From contig JAKAHZ010000002.1 in the NCBI GenBank assembly GCA_021814615.1, positions 1-64,000 of the forward strand: a DNA stretch of 64,000 nucleotides, written 5' to 3'. The notes beneath the pieces were generated by a model. The model was not told the origin of the DNA. It searched no databases and was given only the letters and a program-made list of their open reading frames with translations. The DNA comes from Nitrospirota bacterium. GTDB lineage: Bacteria > Nitrospirota > UBA9217. Made by a program: the position numbers and the translations under genes. Below are positions 18,481 to 27,529 of this stretch, one piece after another (position 1 is the first letter of the stretch; every line of letters starts with the position of its first letter).

Positions 18481-19488
18481 TTATCTCTCATTGACGACGT
18501 GTCCCGGAATTGCCTTGCAGACCACAAACCAGAACAGGAACGGTGCGGCGATTCCGAATCCCCGGACGGTCCACATCACCGTAATCAGTGAAGGCTGATC
18601 CAAACCGCTCGCAAAAGCCACCGCGTATGCGGCGAGGGTTGCACTATGCTGAACACATAACAATCCGACGGCCAAAGCTCCGCGTTGAGCCGCTGTTGCT
18701 CCCTGGTTGAAGGGAAGGGAACCGCCGACGAGAGCGGCAACAATGATGCCGTTAAAAACCTCAAAAAACAGATCCACGTGCAGGATGCCGCCGGCCGTGC
18801 GCAACAGCACTACTCGCCCCCGGCTCGCGACCTCCAGCCCTGCGCTTGCTCCCGCTCCCACGATGTGCAGCAGCCCGTTCGTTGCCGCAGCAATACACCG
18901 CGCATAATCGTCGATTGCCAGAAGCATCAGCCCCAAAGCGCAGAGGCCGGCAAGAACCGACAAACCGACGGCCTTCGCGGTTTTTCTCGTGATTCGGACG
19001 CTTCTCGCAACCCAGAGATACCAGGTGACGAACACGGCGACGGCAAAAACGCCTTGCAGCAGGTAGGCATGGACGAGATCAAAGAGATTTCGCGCATAGT
19101 TCCCGACCATGCCAAGCACGCCGATACGGATGATATTCATCGAAAAGACCACCGCGACGCCCGCTGCTATGCCGACGCCGCGATACGCTCGGGAATATGC
19201 CGGATGCGCGACAACACCGGCGCTGAATATCGCCAGGTAATGCAAGGCCGTGCACTCGTGCGTAATTTCCATGGGAAAGGCAAACAGCGTCAGATAGGGC
19301 CCCGACTGCGCAACGGGGCCCGCAAAAAGCCCCCAGAATCGCGCAGCGACGCCGGCGGTGAAGCTGTTCAGCCAGGCAAGCGAAAGCAGCTGCGCAAGCG
19401 CCAGGAATGCGGTCGCATAGAGGGCGAACAGAAGAACGAATCGTCCGTTCAGACTGACGGCCTCCCAAGTGTCTGCATGGTTCCGCAT
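18481..19488 (-). CDS. Exosortase/archaeosortase-family protein
   Basis: Multi-TM with THECTALHY (Cys), NIIRIGVLGMVGNYA (Arg), LFDLVHAYLLQ (His) in exosortase order; RBS ggaggggaggag. Confidence 0.72.
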   Translation of the reverse strand: MRNHADTWEAVSLNGRFVLLFALYATAFLALAQLLSLAWLNSFTAGVAARFWGLFAGPVAQSGPYLTLFAFPMEITHECTALHYLAIFSAGVVAHPAYSRAYRGVGIAAGVAVVFSMNIIRIGVLGMVGNYARNLFDLVHAYLLQGVFAVAVFVTWYLWVARSVRITRKTAKAVGLSVLAGLCALGLMLLAIDDYARCIAAATNGLLHIVGAGASAGLEVASRGRVVLLRTAGGILHVDLFFEVFNGIIVAALVGGSLPFNQGATAAQRGALAVGLLCVQHSATLAAYAVAFASGLDQPSLITVMWTVRGFGIAAPFLFWFVVCKAIPGHVVNER

Positions 19489-19598
19489 AGGACTCCTCCC
19501 CTCCTTTCCCGGCAGTGGCACCCGAGACCCGCGGTCGATGAATGCCGATCCGCACGGGCCGGGAGAAACCTCCCGCCCGCCGGATCGACTTGCTCTCT

Positions 19599-21302
19599 CT
19601 AGCGTGTTTCAGCCCGCTTCTTGCGACTCCGCTGGGTAACGAAAAGCACCATGCCGGCGGCAAGGACTGCATAGACATACGCATTTCCGGCTGGTGACTG
19701 TGTTACGCCCGCAGGCGGTGCACCTGTTCCGACCGTGGACGAGACCGTGCTGCTCGTAACCGCCCCGTGGTTCGCATCCGCTGCCGTGGTAACGCTGGTT
19801 GTCGTGCTGGATCCGTTCGCCGCGCCCGCCGTCGCGCTGACCGTGAGATTCGTCGTCTGGAAGGATCCCCCCGTGATGGGGCCGATCGTCGCTGCCAGCG
19901 TCGAGGCGTTGAAATTCGCGTTGGGCGCTGCAGGAACATCGGCGGACGACAACGCAAAGGTCGTGTCCGCGCAGGACGCACTGTCATTGTTCGTAACCTG
20001 GACAACGTAGGTGATCGATCCGCCCGGAGCCAGGGTTTGCGAGGCCGGCGACAGGGTTATCGCGGGATTCGCCCGGGTGCAGACCGGGGCAGAGATGGTC
20101 AACGTGGCCGATGCCGTATCGCTGTAGGTCGGCGTTCCGAGGGTTCCGGACGCGCCCGTGACCCGCGCGCCCAGAGTGTTCCCGACGGTCGCGCCCGACG
20201 CTATATTCGCGGTGATGAGATAGTTCGCGGTCGCTGTGGAAACGTTCTCCGGCGACGTGAAGGTCACCGTGGCCGTTCCCGCTCCGATCGAGAACGAACT
20301 CGGGACCAACGTATCGACGCCTGCGTCATATACGCCGAGCGTGCCGGCATCCAGGTAAACGCCGATATTCGTCACATTTGCCGCCGTGAACTGCGCGCTC
20401 GTCGTGAGCGTGAGGGTGTTGATCTGACCGGCGCCGGACGACATGGCCGTGGTGAAGCTGTCGATTGCATTGTTGGTCGAGCCCTGCTGAGCGTTCGCAT
20501 TTGCCACTGACGCGCCGTCGCCGACGGTAAGATTGCCGGAAGCGCCGGATGCGGGATTGATGGTCGTGAACGCGAGACCGGCATAGGTGTTACCGGTCCA
20601 GGTGAGTGCCGGTCCCGTTGCGCCGGCGCTGGGAAAGGATTTAACGGCCACGCAGGAATACGCGGTGCCGACCGTTTGAGGCGTGTTCCCGGTGTATGAT
20701 TCGTTGTTCGTGGGAGCCCCGGCCAGGCTCTGGGTGGATCCGAAGATGCCGTATCCGCCCGCGTTGACGTTGAGCGTGCCGAGCGTGACGGATGCCGTAT
20801 TGCTGTTGTAGATCTGGTAGGTCCCGTTGATCGGGGTCGTCTGGTCCACGCCCGCGAGCGTTGCGATATATACGCTCATTCCGCTTCCCACGTTGTTGTT
20901 TGTCACAGTGACGGTAGTTCCCGACGCGGCGGCGATGTCGGATTCGTTGAGGTAAAAGAACCAGCTCTGCCTTCGTTGATTATTCGGCGAGTTCACGATC
21001 GCGCGAGCGGGAATGTTATTGGTTCCGTAGGAGACAGTGATCGTCGTTGCCGTCGTGTTGTTGGTGTGATCGTGAACGCTGATCAGGACGATCCTGTTCG
21101 AACCCGCCGAGGGCGTGAACGACGTCGTGGCGGGTGATGCGGCGACATTGGCGATCTGAGGCGCGGCAGGCCAGGGATCCAGCTCCGATACGGCGGCTTG
21201 AGCCTGTTGCGGGGCAATCCATCCCGTCGACGCCAGCGCGCAGAAGACGGCGGCCAGCAGCAGGATAACTATGTGTCGATTGTTCCGTGTATATTCGTTC
21301 AT
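19599..21302 (-). CDS. Secreted surface protein with C-terminal sorting-signal-like tail, candidate exosortase substrate
   Basis: Signal peptide; Thr/Ser/Ala-rich repeats; C-terminus SPAGNAYVYAVLAAGMVLFVTQRSRKKRAETR (motif-TM-basic). Confidence 0.72.
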   Translation of the reverse strand: MNEYTRNNRHIVILLLAAVFCALASTGWIAPQQAQAAVSELDPWPAAPQIANVAASPATTSFTPSAGSNRIVLISVHDHTNNTTATTITVSYGTNNIPARAIVNSPNNQRRQSWFFYLNESDIAAASGTTVTVTNNNVGSGMSVYIATLAGVDQTTPINGTYQIYNSNTASVTLGTLNVNAGGYGIFGSTQSLAGAPTNNESYTGNTPQTVGTAYSCVAVKSFPSAGATGPALTWTGNTYAGLAFTTINPASGASGNLTVGDGASVANANAQQGSTNNAIDSFTTAMSSGAGQINTLTLTTSAQFTAANVTNIGVYLDAGTLGVYDAGVDTLVPSSFSIGAGTATVTFTSPENVSTATANYLITANIASGATVGNTLGARVTGASGTLGTPTYSDTASATLTISAPVCTRANPAITLSPASQTLAPGGSITYVVQVTNNDSASCADTTFALSSADVPAAPNANFNASTLAATIGPITGGSFQTTNLTVSATAGAANGSSTTTSVTTAADANHGAVTSSTVSSTVGTGAPPAGVTQSPAGNAYVYAVLAAGMVLFVTQRSRKKRAETR

Positions 21303-21524
21303 GTTTTCCGAACTCCTCATGTTATTGACAGGCTCGCTGCACGGACGAGGGGCCGTGCTCGTCAAGGCCGGAATGCCGCCTGCAGGCGCATCCGTTCCTT
21401 TTCGCCGCAGCGGGGGCAAAACCGCATGGCGAGGTCAACGGGCGCGCATGCCGTCCTCGGCGCACCTCCGCTGTCAGCGCGGGCCGTCATGGTTTTGGGA
21501 AAGGGATTGAAAATGCTGTTGTGT

Positions 21525-21983
21525 CTAGGAAAGCAACGCGGGGGGAGACAAGCCGGTATTCAGTACGAGATAGCCGTCAGTTTCACGCAGGAGCGGGGCC
21601 GGTGTTTCGCGGAAAATAACGGATGCCGTTTCCGTCTCAAAACTGCTCTGAGGAAGAATGAGGATCCTGATGGTTGGTCTGAGGTCGAGGCGCTGGCGCA
21701 CGATGGTGCGTTTCTTCCTGACCAGCACAATATCTCCGTCCTGCTGTGTACCGATGGCCTGGGTGTCGCCGGAAGGAGGCTCATAAGCGTCGTCATCATC
21801 GGACAGACAGGCAAAAATAATGTTCTCCCAGACAATATCGGAGGGGGAATGCTTGACCGCCTTGCCGGACTTCGTCCCGAAGCACTGCCCCGCACCGACG
21901 GCGTACATGGACACCGGAGTCAGTGCATAGAGAGCATAGAAAAGGAAAAAAATCCGACCGATTACGCGCGTTTTATGCAGCAT
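21525..21983 (-). CDS. Uncharacterised small protein, paralog B
   Basis: YALYALTPVSMYA, DIVWENI, IVLVRKKRTIVRQRL, C-terminal GLSPPALLS. Confidence 0.72.
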   Translation of the reverse strand: MLHKTRVIGRIFFLFYALYALTPVSMYAVGAGQCFGTKSGKAVKHSPSDIVWENIIFACLSDDDDAYEPPSGDTQAIGTQQDGDIVLVRKKRTIVRQRLDLRPTIRILILPQSSFETETASVIFRETPAPLLRETDGYLVLNTGLSPPALLS

Positions 21984-21988
21984 GGGTC

Positions 21989-22017
21989 ATTGTACCATGT
22001 TTTATACTGCCCAACAA
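21989..22017 (-). promoter_or_regulatory. Sigma70-type promoter of paralog B, predicted leaderless
   Basis: Minus strand TTGTTG-N17-TACAAT-gaccc-ATG. Confidence 0.55.
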
Positions 22018-22058
22018 GTTTTATTATACTTTACTATTTTTTCGTGAACGTCATGTCT

Positions 22059-23846
22059 TCACGCCAGCCCGCCCTCTTTCCGGAGGACCTCCCGGTTGTA
22101 CGCCGCGATCACGTCCCTGCGCCGCACCATGCCGATGACGCTTTTCGAACCTGCCTCCCGCACCACGGGAATCTCCTCGATATCCTTGACCGAGAACTTT
22201 TCCATGGCCTTGTTCAAATCATCGTCAGGCGTGAGCACCATCACCTTTTCCGTGGCGATGTCCCCCGCATTCACGATGCGGGTGATCCGTTCCTCGAGCA
22301 GCACGGGACGCACGTCGTGGATGGAAACGATCCCCAGGAGGTCGCCCGACGCATCGACCACGGGGAGATAAAACCGCTCCTGCTCGACCATGATCTCCAG
22401 CAGACGGCGCAACGGCGTCTTGGGCAGGACCGTCGTTACGTCGGAAACCATGACCTGGGCGACCTTGATGCGGCCCATGACCGATCGTTCCTTGCCCGCA
22501 TGAAGCCGGATGCCTCTTCTCGCGAGTTCCGCCGTGTCGATGGAGTCATGGTACAGGCGTTTTGCGATCATGGTGCCGATGATGGCGCTGAACATGAGCG
22601 GGACAATGATCCGATAGTTGCCCGTCATTTCAAAGAGCAGGAATATGCCGGTGAGCGGAGCATGGGTTGCCGCTGCCAGGAACGCGCCGATCCCCACGGT
22701 CGCATAGGCGCCGGGAGTCGCCGTTGCCTGGGGGAACAGGGCATGCGCCACATACCCGAAACTGCCGCCGGTCATTGCTCCGATGAAAAGCGCCGGCGCA
22801 AACACGCCGCCCGCTCCGCCGGAACCCAGGGTGATGGATGTGGCCGCGATCTTCATGAGCACCAGGAGGGCCAGGACGGGAAAGAGCATGTCTTGTCGCA
22901 GCGCCGACTCAATGACGCCGTAGCCGTTTCCCATGACCTGCGGCAGGAATATGCCGATGCACCCCACCAGAAACGCTCCAAGGACGGGCTTCAGTTGCGG
23001 ATGGAGCCTCAGGGCGTCGAACTCGTCCTTCAGACGATAGAAGGTCCGGATATAGAAGACAGCGGCCAGACCGGTGACCACGCCGAGCAGGAGATAGAGC
23101 GGGAGTTCAGCGATACTCTGGAGCTCGTACTGCGGAACAAGGAACGCGGGATTGGCCCCGTAGTAACCGCGGGAGACTACCGTCGCCATGCCCGAGGCGA
23201 TCACAATGGCGGCGAAGGAAGCGATCTCGTAATCGCCGAGCAGCACGATCTCGGTGGCGAACATGACGCCGGCAATCGGCGCGTTGAAGGTTGCGGCAAT
23301 GCCGGCCGCCGACCCGGCTGCGATCAGGAGCTTCGTGCGGCCTTCCGATGTGCCGAGGAAGCGCCCGACCGCTGAGCCCACGGTCCCGCCGATGATGGCG
23401 ATCGGCCCTTCGACGCCCGCCGAACCGCCGGAGCCGATGGTAAGCGCCGGCCCGAGGATCTTGAGCATGATATTCCGGAGTTTCAGGAACCCGCCCCGGA
23501 TGTTCACCGCTTCGAGAAAGCCTGCGAATCCGTACCCGTTCACTTCGCCGGGAAAGCGGAGGGACAGGGGAATGAGCAAGAACGCGCCGGTCATGGGCAG
23601 AAGCGGGAGGAGCAGGCTGCGCCAGCCTCCCGATGCGACACCGAGCAACCGGGACCCCTGCTCGAACACGACCATATGGACGAAATGGAGGGTGGAACGG
23701 AACAGGATGTTCGCTGCAGCGGCCAGGAGCCCGACTATGACGGAGGAGAACACGAGGAACATGCCTTCGTTCGCCCGCATGTCCGCTCCCAGGCCCTGGA
23801 CCCGGCGCAGCATCTTCCTCAAGTGCGTGGACACGTCATCATTCAT
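22059..23846 (-). CDS. ClC-family chloride channel/transporter with C-terminal CBS pair
   Basis: GSGGSAGVEGPIAIIGG, FNAPIAGVMFATE, GSGGAGGVFAPALF; CBS domains at C-terminus. Confidence 0.93.
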   Translation of the reverse strand: MNDDVSTHLRKMLRRVQGLGADMRANEGMFLVFSSVIVGLLAAAANILFRSTLHFVHMVVFEQGSRLLGVASGGWRSLLLPLLPMTGAFLLIPLSLRFPGEVNGYGFAGFLEAVNIRGGFLKLRNIMLKILGPALTIGSGGSAGVEGPIAIIGGTVGSAVGRFLGTSEGRTKLLIAAGSAAGIAATFNAPIAGVMFATEIVLLGDYEIASFAAIVIASGMATVVSRGYYGANPAFLVPQYELQSIAELPLYLLLGVVTGLAAVFYIRTFYRLKDEFDALRLHPQLKPVLGAFLVGCIGIFLPQVMGNGYGVIESALRQDMLFPVLALLVLMKIAATSITLGSGGAGGVFAPALFIGAMTGGSFGYVAHALFPQATATPGAYATVGIGAFLAAATHAPLTGIFLLFEMTGNYRIIVPLMFSAIIGTMIAKRLYHDSIDTAELARRGIRLHAGKERSVMGRIKVAQVMVSDVTTVLPKTPLRRLLEIMVEQERFYLPVVDASGDLLGIVSIHDVRPVLLEERITRIVNAGDIATEKVMVLTPDDDLNKAMEKFSVKDIEEIPVVREAGSKSVIGMVRRRDVIAAYNREVLRKEGGLA

Positions 23847-23990
23847 GTGGTTCAGCGACGGCGCGGAGCGAACTCCCGGCGCATCTGCTGTGCCGACAGC
23901 TTAGCAAGTTCTCCCGGAAAAGGCAACCGTTGGCGATCGCTCGTGGGCGATCGCTCGCGAGATCGGGGCGCTTCAGTCTCTGCCAAGAAA

Positions 23991-24020
23991 ACAGGGTGCC
24001 GGATCATGCTTCCGGCACCC
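23991..24020 (-). terminator. Rho-independent terminator of pal-like gene
   Basis: 10-bp stem GGGTGCCGGA/TCCGGCACCC followed on minus strand by TGTTTTCTT. Confidence 0.65.
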
Positions 24021-24044
24021 GCATACGATGGGCTGCTTCGGTTT

Positions 24045-24593
24045 CTATTGCGCCACGAAATCGTCGCGCCGGTTCTTCTGCCAGCATGCGTCCGTATCCT
24101 CGGTGCACGCAGGCTTTTCCTTCCCGTAGCTGACAAGCGAAATGCGCTTCGCCGTGATCCCCATGGCGGTCAGATACTTCTTTGCCGATGAGCTCCGGCG
24201 CTGCCCGAGCGCCTGATTGTATTCGATGGTGCCGCGGTCGTCGCAGTTCCCTTCGATGGAGATCTTCATCTTCGGATTTGCCTTGAGATACTCCGCGTTC
24301 GCCTTCATTGCCGCCTTCGCGTCCTCCCGGATCGTTGCGCGGTCATAATCGAAATATACGGCCTGCAGGCCTGCGTTGGCGCGTGCCGCGGCCTCCTTTG
24401 CCTGTTCCTCCTCCGCTTTCCGCGCGGCGGTCGGTTCGCTGCTTTTCGCTCCCTCGGCAGCCGCAGGCGCGGGCGCGGCCGCCACCTTCTGAGCCTCCGG
24501 CGTGGAACTTACTTCCGTTTTCTTGGGACAGCCGGCAAGGACGACAAGTCCGAGACCGGCGATCATCATCAGAAACCAATGCGTCATCTTCAT
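24045..24593 (-). CDS. pal: Peptidoglycan-associated lipoprotein (OmpA-family)
   Basis: Lipobox VVLAGC; VYFDYDRATIREDAK, IEGNCDDRGTIEYNQALGQRRS. Confidence 0.93.
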   Translation of the reverse strand: MKMTHWFLMMIAGLGLVVLAGCPKKTEVSSTPEAQKVAAAPAPAAAEGAKSSEPTAARKAEEEQAKEAAARANAGLQAVYFDYDRATIREDAKAAMKANAEYLKANPKMKISIEGNCDDRGTIEYNQALGQRRSSSAKKYLTAMGITAKRISLVSYGKEKPACTEDTDACWQKNRRDDFVAQ

Positions 24594-24702
24594 GCGATCC
24601 TCCTTTGATCGGTTGTTCCGGGGCGTCGACCGGCGTCCGCGCGCCGCGTACGGCGGCGGAGCGTCATCGTCTCCGGAAGGATGGGACTGATGCGTTGCGA
24701 TA

Positions 24703-25143
24703 TCAGAGGAACAGAGGAGGAGAAAGGCCGAGGTGGCGCGACAGCGCCTGATCATCATAGGGAGAAAAGAGATGCAGGGAAATCTCGCGTGCCCGCGGAG
24801 GCAGGCCCTGCATGTTCAATCCATCGGCACGTACCGTCGCTCCGAACAGCGGCTCGATGCGAAGCGAATCGGGAAGGACCGCCCGTTTCTTCTTGATGAG
24901 GATGAATTCACCGTCCCGATCATCGGGGTCCCCGCTCTCGATGGCGGGCCGCTCCGGCCGGTCATGATCGACCAGGGAGGCAAGCAGCGCATTGACCCAG
25001 ACGATTCCCACGGTCACGCCTGACCCTCCCGCCGTCAAATCGCTTCTCCCGACAAAGGCGGAAGCATAGATCGGCGAGACGGCATAGACGGAATACAGCA
25101 GGAAGACGACAACCTGAACCGCATATTTTATTCGCGCGTTCAT
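24703..25143 (-). CDS. Uncharacterised small protein, paralog C
   Basis: YAVSPIYASAFVG, VTVGIVWVNALLASL, FILIKKKRAVLPDSL, C-terminal LGLSPPLFL. Confidence 0.75.
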   Translation of the reverse strand: MNARIKYAVQVVVFLLYSVYAVSPIYASAFVGRSDLTAGGSGVTVGIVWVNALLASLVDHDRPERPAIESGDPDDRDGEFILIKKKRAVLPDSLRIEPLFGATVRADGLNMQGLPPRAREISLHLFSPYDDQALSRHLGLSPPLFL

Positions 25144-25150
25144 CGGTGAT

Positions 25151-25179
25151 ATAGTAGCGCGGCCGGCAGCGCGCGGCAA
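25151..25179 (-). promoter_or_regulatory. Sigma70-type promoter of paralog C, predicted leaderless
   Basis: Minus strand TTGCCG-N17-TACTAT-atcaccg-ATG. Confidence 0.55.
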
Positions 25180-25325
25180 GTAATTTCTCCCGCCCCGCCG
25201 TTTTCCGCGGCTGCGTGAATCCCTTCGGTTTTTCGGGCTGTCCGTCCCGATCCGCGATCTTCCCGGATTCTGCTGCCCGCGATTCACTCTTGCCTGACGT
25301 TATTCCCTGTGATATATTACGACTC

Positions 25326-25700
25326 ATGTCAAAACCTTCGCGCAGGAGCCACCGAAGCGTCTCCGCGAAGCCGGACCTCCGCGGCCGCGTATGGATCGAC
25401 GGGCCGGAAGGAACCTTCTTCGGCCATGGCAGGGCGGTCCTGCTCGAGCGGATCATCGAATACGGTTCGATCACGAAAGCCGCGAAATCGATGAAGATGG
25501 CGTACCGCCATGCCTGGGATCTGGTGGACTCCATGAACCGCCAGGCAAAGGAGCCCTTTGTCGAAGTCGCCACAGGCGGCAGGGGCGGCGGCGGGGCTAC
25601 GGTGACGGCGGCGGGAAAACGCACAATCAGGCTTTTCTGGAAGTTCCAGAAGGACCTCGCTGACTTTTTGAAAAAAGAAGAAAAGAAACTCAAGCTCTAA
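25326..25700 (+). CDS. ModE-like LysR-type HTH regulator (no TOBE domain)
   Basis: LLERIIEYGSITKAAKSMKMAYRHAWDLVDSMN; GGRGGGGATVTAAGKR typical of ModE HTH. Confidence 0.88.
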   Translation: MSKPSRRSHRSVSAKPDLRGRVWIDGPEGTFFGHGRAVLLERIIEYGSITKAAKSMKMAYRHAWDLVDSMNRQAKEPFVEVATGGRGGGGATVTAAGKRTIRLFWKFQKDLADFLKKEEKKLKL

Positions 25701-25702
25701 GC

Positions 25703-26572
25703 ATGCTCAGGAGGACCACCGTGAAAAAATTCTTTCTGGCGATGTGCTTCGCCGCGGCTGCGCTCACCCTCATATGCGGTCCCGTCCCCGCGGACGAACC
25801 GTCGCCGAAAAAAATCATGCTCGCCAGCACCATCGGCCCCATCGACGCGGGCATCGTCGGCGCGCTGGAAAGCGCCTTCACGAAGAAGACCGGCATCGTT
25901 GTCGAGCATACCGGCGCCGGCACGGGCCAGGCGCTCAAACTGGCGGAAACGGGTAACTACGATCTCGTGCTAGTGCATGCCAAGGCGCTGGAGGAGAAAT
26001 TCGTTGCCGCAGGCTTCGGCACGAAGCGCTATGACCTCATGTATAACGACTTCGTCATCCTCGGCCCGGCCGCAGATCCTGCGAAGATCCGGGGAATGAA
26101 GGACGCCGCCGCTGCGCTCAGAAGGATCGCGGAAACGCAGGCTGCCTTCATCACTCGCGGCGACAAGTCGGGCACGCATGTCAAGGAACTGGAGGTCTGG
26201 AAAAAGGCGGGCATCGACCCGAAGGGTGCCTGGTACGCGGTCTTTCCCGAAGGCGCGAAAGGAAATGCCGCAACGCTCGCCTACACGAACGACAAGCAGG
26301 CCTACACCATCATGGACCGCGCCACCTGCATCACTCTGAAAGCGAAGATTTCCCTCCAGACACTGGTGGAACGAGACGATATTCTGCTGAACTACATCAC
26401 CTTGATCCCCGTCAACCCTGCCAAATTCCCGCAGGTCCGTCATGCCGAGGCCATGCAGTTCGTGGACTGGCTCCAGGGCAGGGAAGCGCAAACCATCATC
26501 CGCGATTTCGGCAAGGACCAGTACGACGAGCCGCTCTTCTTTCCCAACGCACCGGAGGGAAAGAAGTTGTAA
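25703..26572 (+). CDS. Tungstate/molybdate ABC substrate-binding protein (TupA-like), copy 1
   Basis: Signal peptide; IMLASTIGPIDAGIV, VVEHTGAGTGQALKLAETGNYDLVLVHA, FITRGDKSGTHVKE. Confidence 0.88.
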   Translation: MLRRTTVKKFFLAMCFAAAALTLICGPVPADEPSPKKIMLASTIGPIDAGIVGALESAFTKKTGIVVEHTGAGTGQALKLAETGNYDLVLVHAKALEEKFVAAGFGTKRYDLMYNDFVILGPAADPAKIRGMKDAAAALRRIAETQAAFITRGDKSGTHVKELEVWKKAGIDPKGAWYAVFPEGAKGNAATLAYTNDKQAYTIMDRATCITLKAKISLQTLVERDDILLNYITLIPVNPAKFPQVRHAEAMQFVDWLQGREAQTIIRDFGKDQYDEPLFFPNAPEGKKL

Positions 26573-26629
26573 CCCTGCCGACGATGGATTCGCCCCGTCT
26601 CGCCGATCTCATCTTCCGAGGAGGAACGC

Positions 26630-27445
26630 ATGTTGAAAAGAATTGTTCTGTCCGCCCTGACGCTGATCCTGATCGCCGCCGCTGTCGCAACGGCCGAGAC
26701 GCGCATCCGCATGGCCTCGACCACCAGCACCCAGAATTCCGGTCTCTTCGAATACCTGCTGCCGATCTTCGAGAAAAAGACGGGCATCAGGATCGATGTG
26801 GTTGCCGTGGGCACCGGCGCAGCGATCGAGATCGGAAAGCGCGGCGACGCGGACCTGGTCTTCGTCCATGCCAGGGAGCAGGAGCTGAAAGCGGTGGAGG
26901 AAGGGTTCTTCGTGAACCGGCACGACGTGATGTACAACGATTTCGTGATCATCGGGCCGCCCGCCGATCCCGCCAGGGTAAAAGGCATGCGATCGGCTGC
27001 CGACGCTCTGAAGGCGATCGCCGCTTCGGGCGCTCCCTTCGTATCGCGCGGCGACAAATCGGGCACGCACACGAAAGAGCTCTCGCTCTGGAAAAAGGCC
27101 GGCATCGAGCCGGCAGGCCAGAAATGGTATCTCGAGGTCGGCCAGGGCATGGAGAAGACCCAGCGCGTGGCCGACGAGAAGCGGGCATATACGCTCACGG
27201 ACCGCGGAACCTGGCTCGCGACAAAGGACAAGGATAAGCTGGACCTTGCCCTGCTCCTTGAAGGCGACCCCGCGCTCTTCAACCAGTACGGCGTCATGGC
27301 GGTGAATCCCGAAAAGAGCAAAGGCGTAAAATATAAGGAAGCCATGGAATTCGTGAACTGGATCATCTCGAAGGAGGGCCAGGACGCTGTCGCGGCCTTC
27401 AAGGACAAGAACGGGAACCCGCTCTTCATTCCGAACGCGAAATAA
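26630..27445 (+). CDS. tupA: Tungstate/molybdate ABC substrate-binding protein (TupA-like), copy 2
   Basis: RMASTTSTQNSGLFEYLLPIFEKKTGI, GTGAAIEIGKRGDADLVFVHA, FVSRGDKSGTHTKE. Confidence 0.92.
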   Translation: MLKRIVLSALTLILIAAAVATAETRIRMASTTSTQNSGLFEYLLPIFEKKTGIRIDVVAVGTGAAIEIGKRGDADLVFVHAREQELKAVEEGFFVNRHDVMYNDFVIIGPPADPARVKGMRSAADALKAIAASGAPFVSRGDKSGTHTKELSLWKKAGIEPAGQKWYLEVGQGMEKTQRVADEKRAYTLTDRGTWLATKDKDKLDLALLLEGDPALFNQYGVMAVNPEKSKGVKYKEAMEFVNWIISKEGQDAVAAFKDKNGNPLFIPNAK

Positions 27446-27529
27446 TAGCTTCAGCTGGCCCGGACCGGCGCGGAACACGGACCGATACCCCCCCTGGCCC
27501 TCCAGCCGGGTCCGGGTCTTTTTCGATAG

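Noticed and set aside
21198-23375. 725-aa plus-strand ORF
   Set aside because: Antisense to ClC transporter and paralog B; composition typical of shadow ORFs.
23929-23965. Tandem GGCGATCGCTCG copies (HIP1-like GCGATCGC palindromes)
   Set aside because: Only two copies between ClC and pal genes; likely local duplication without further support.
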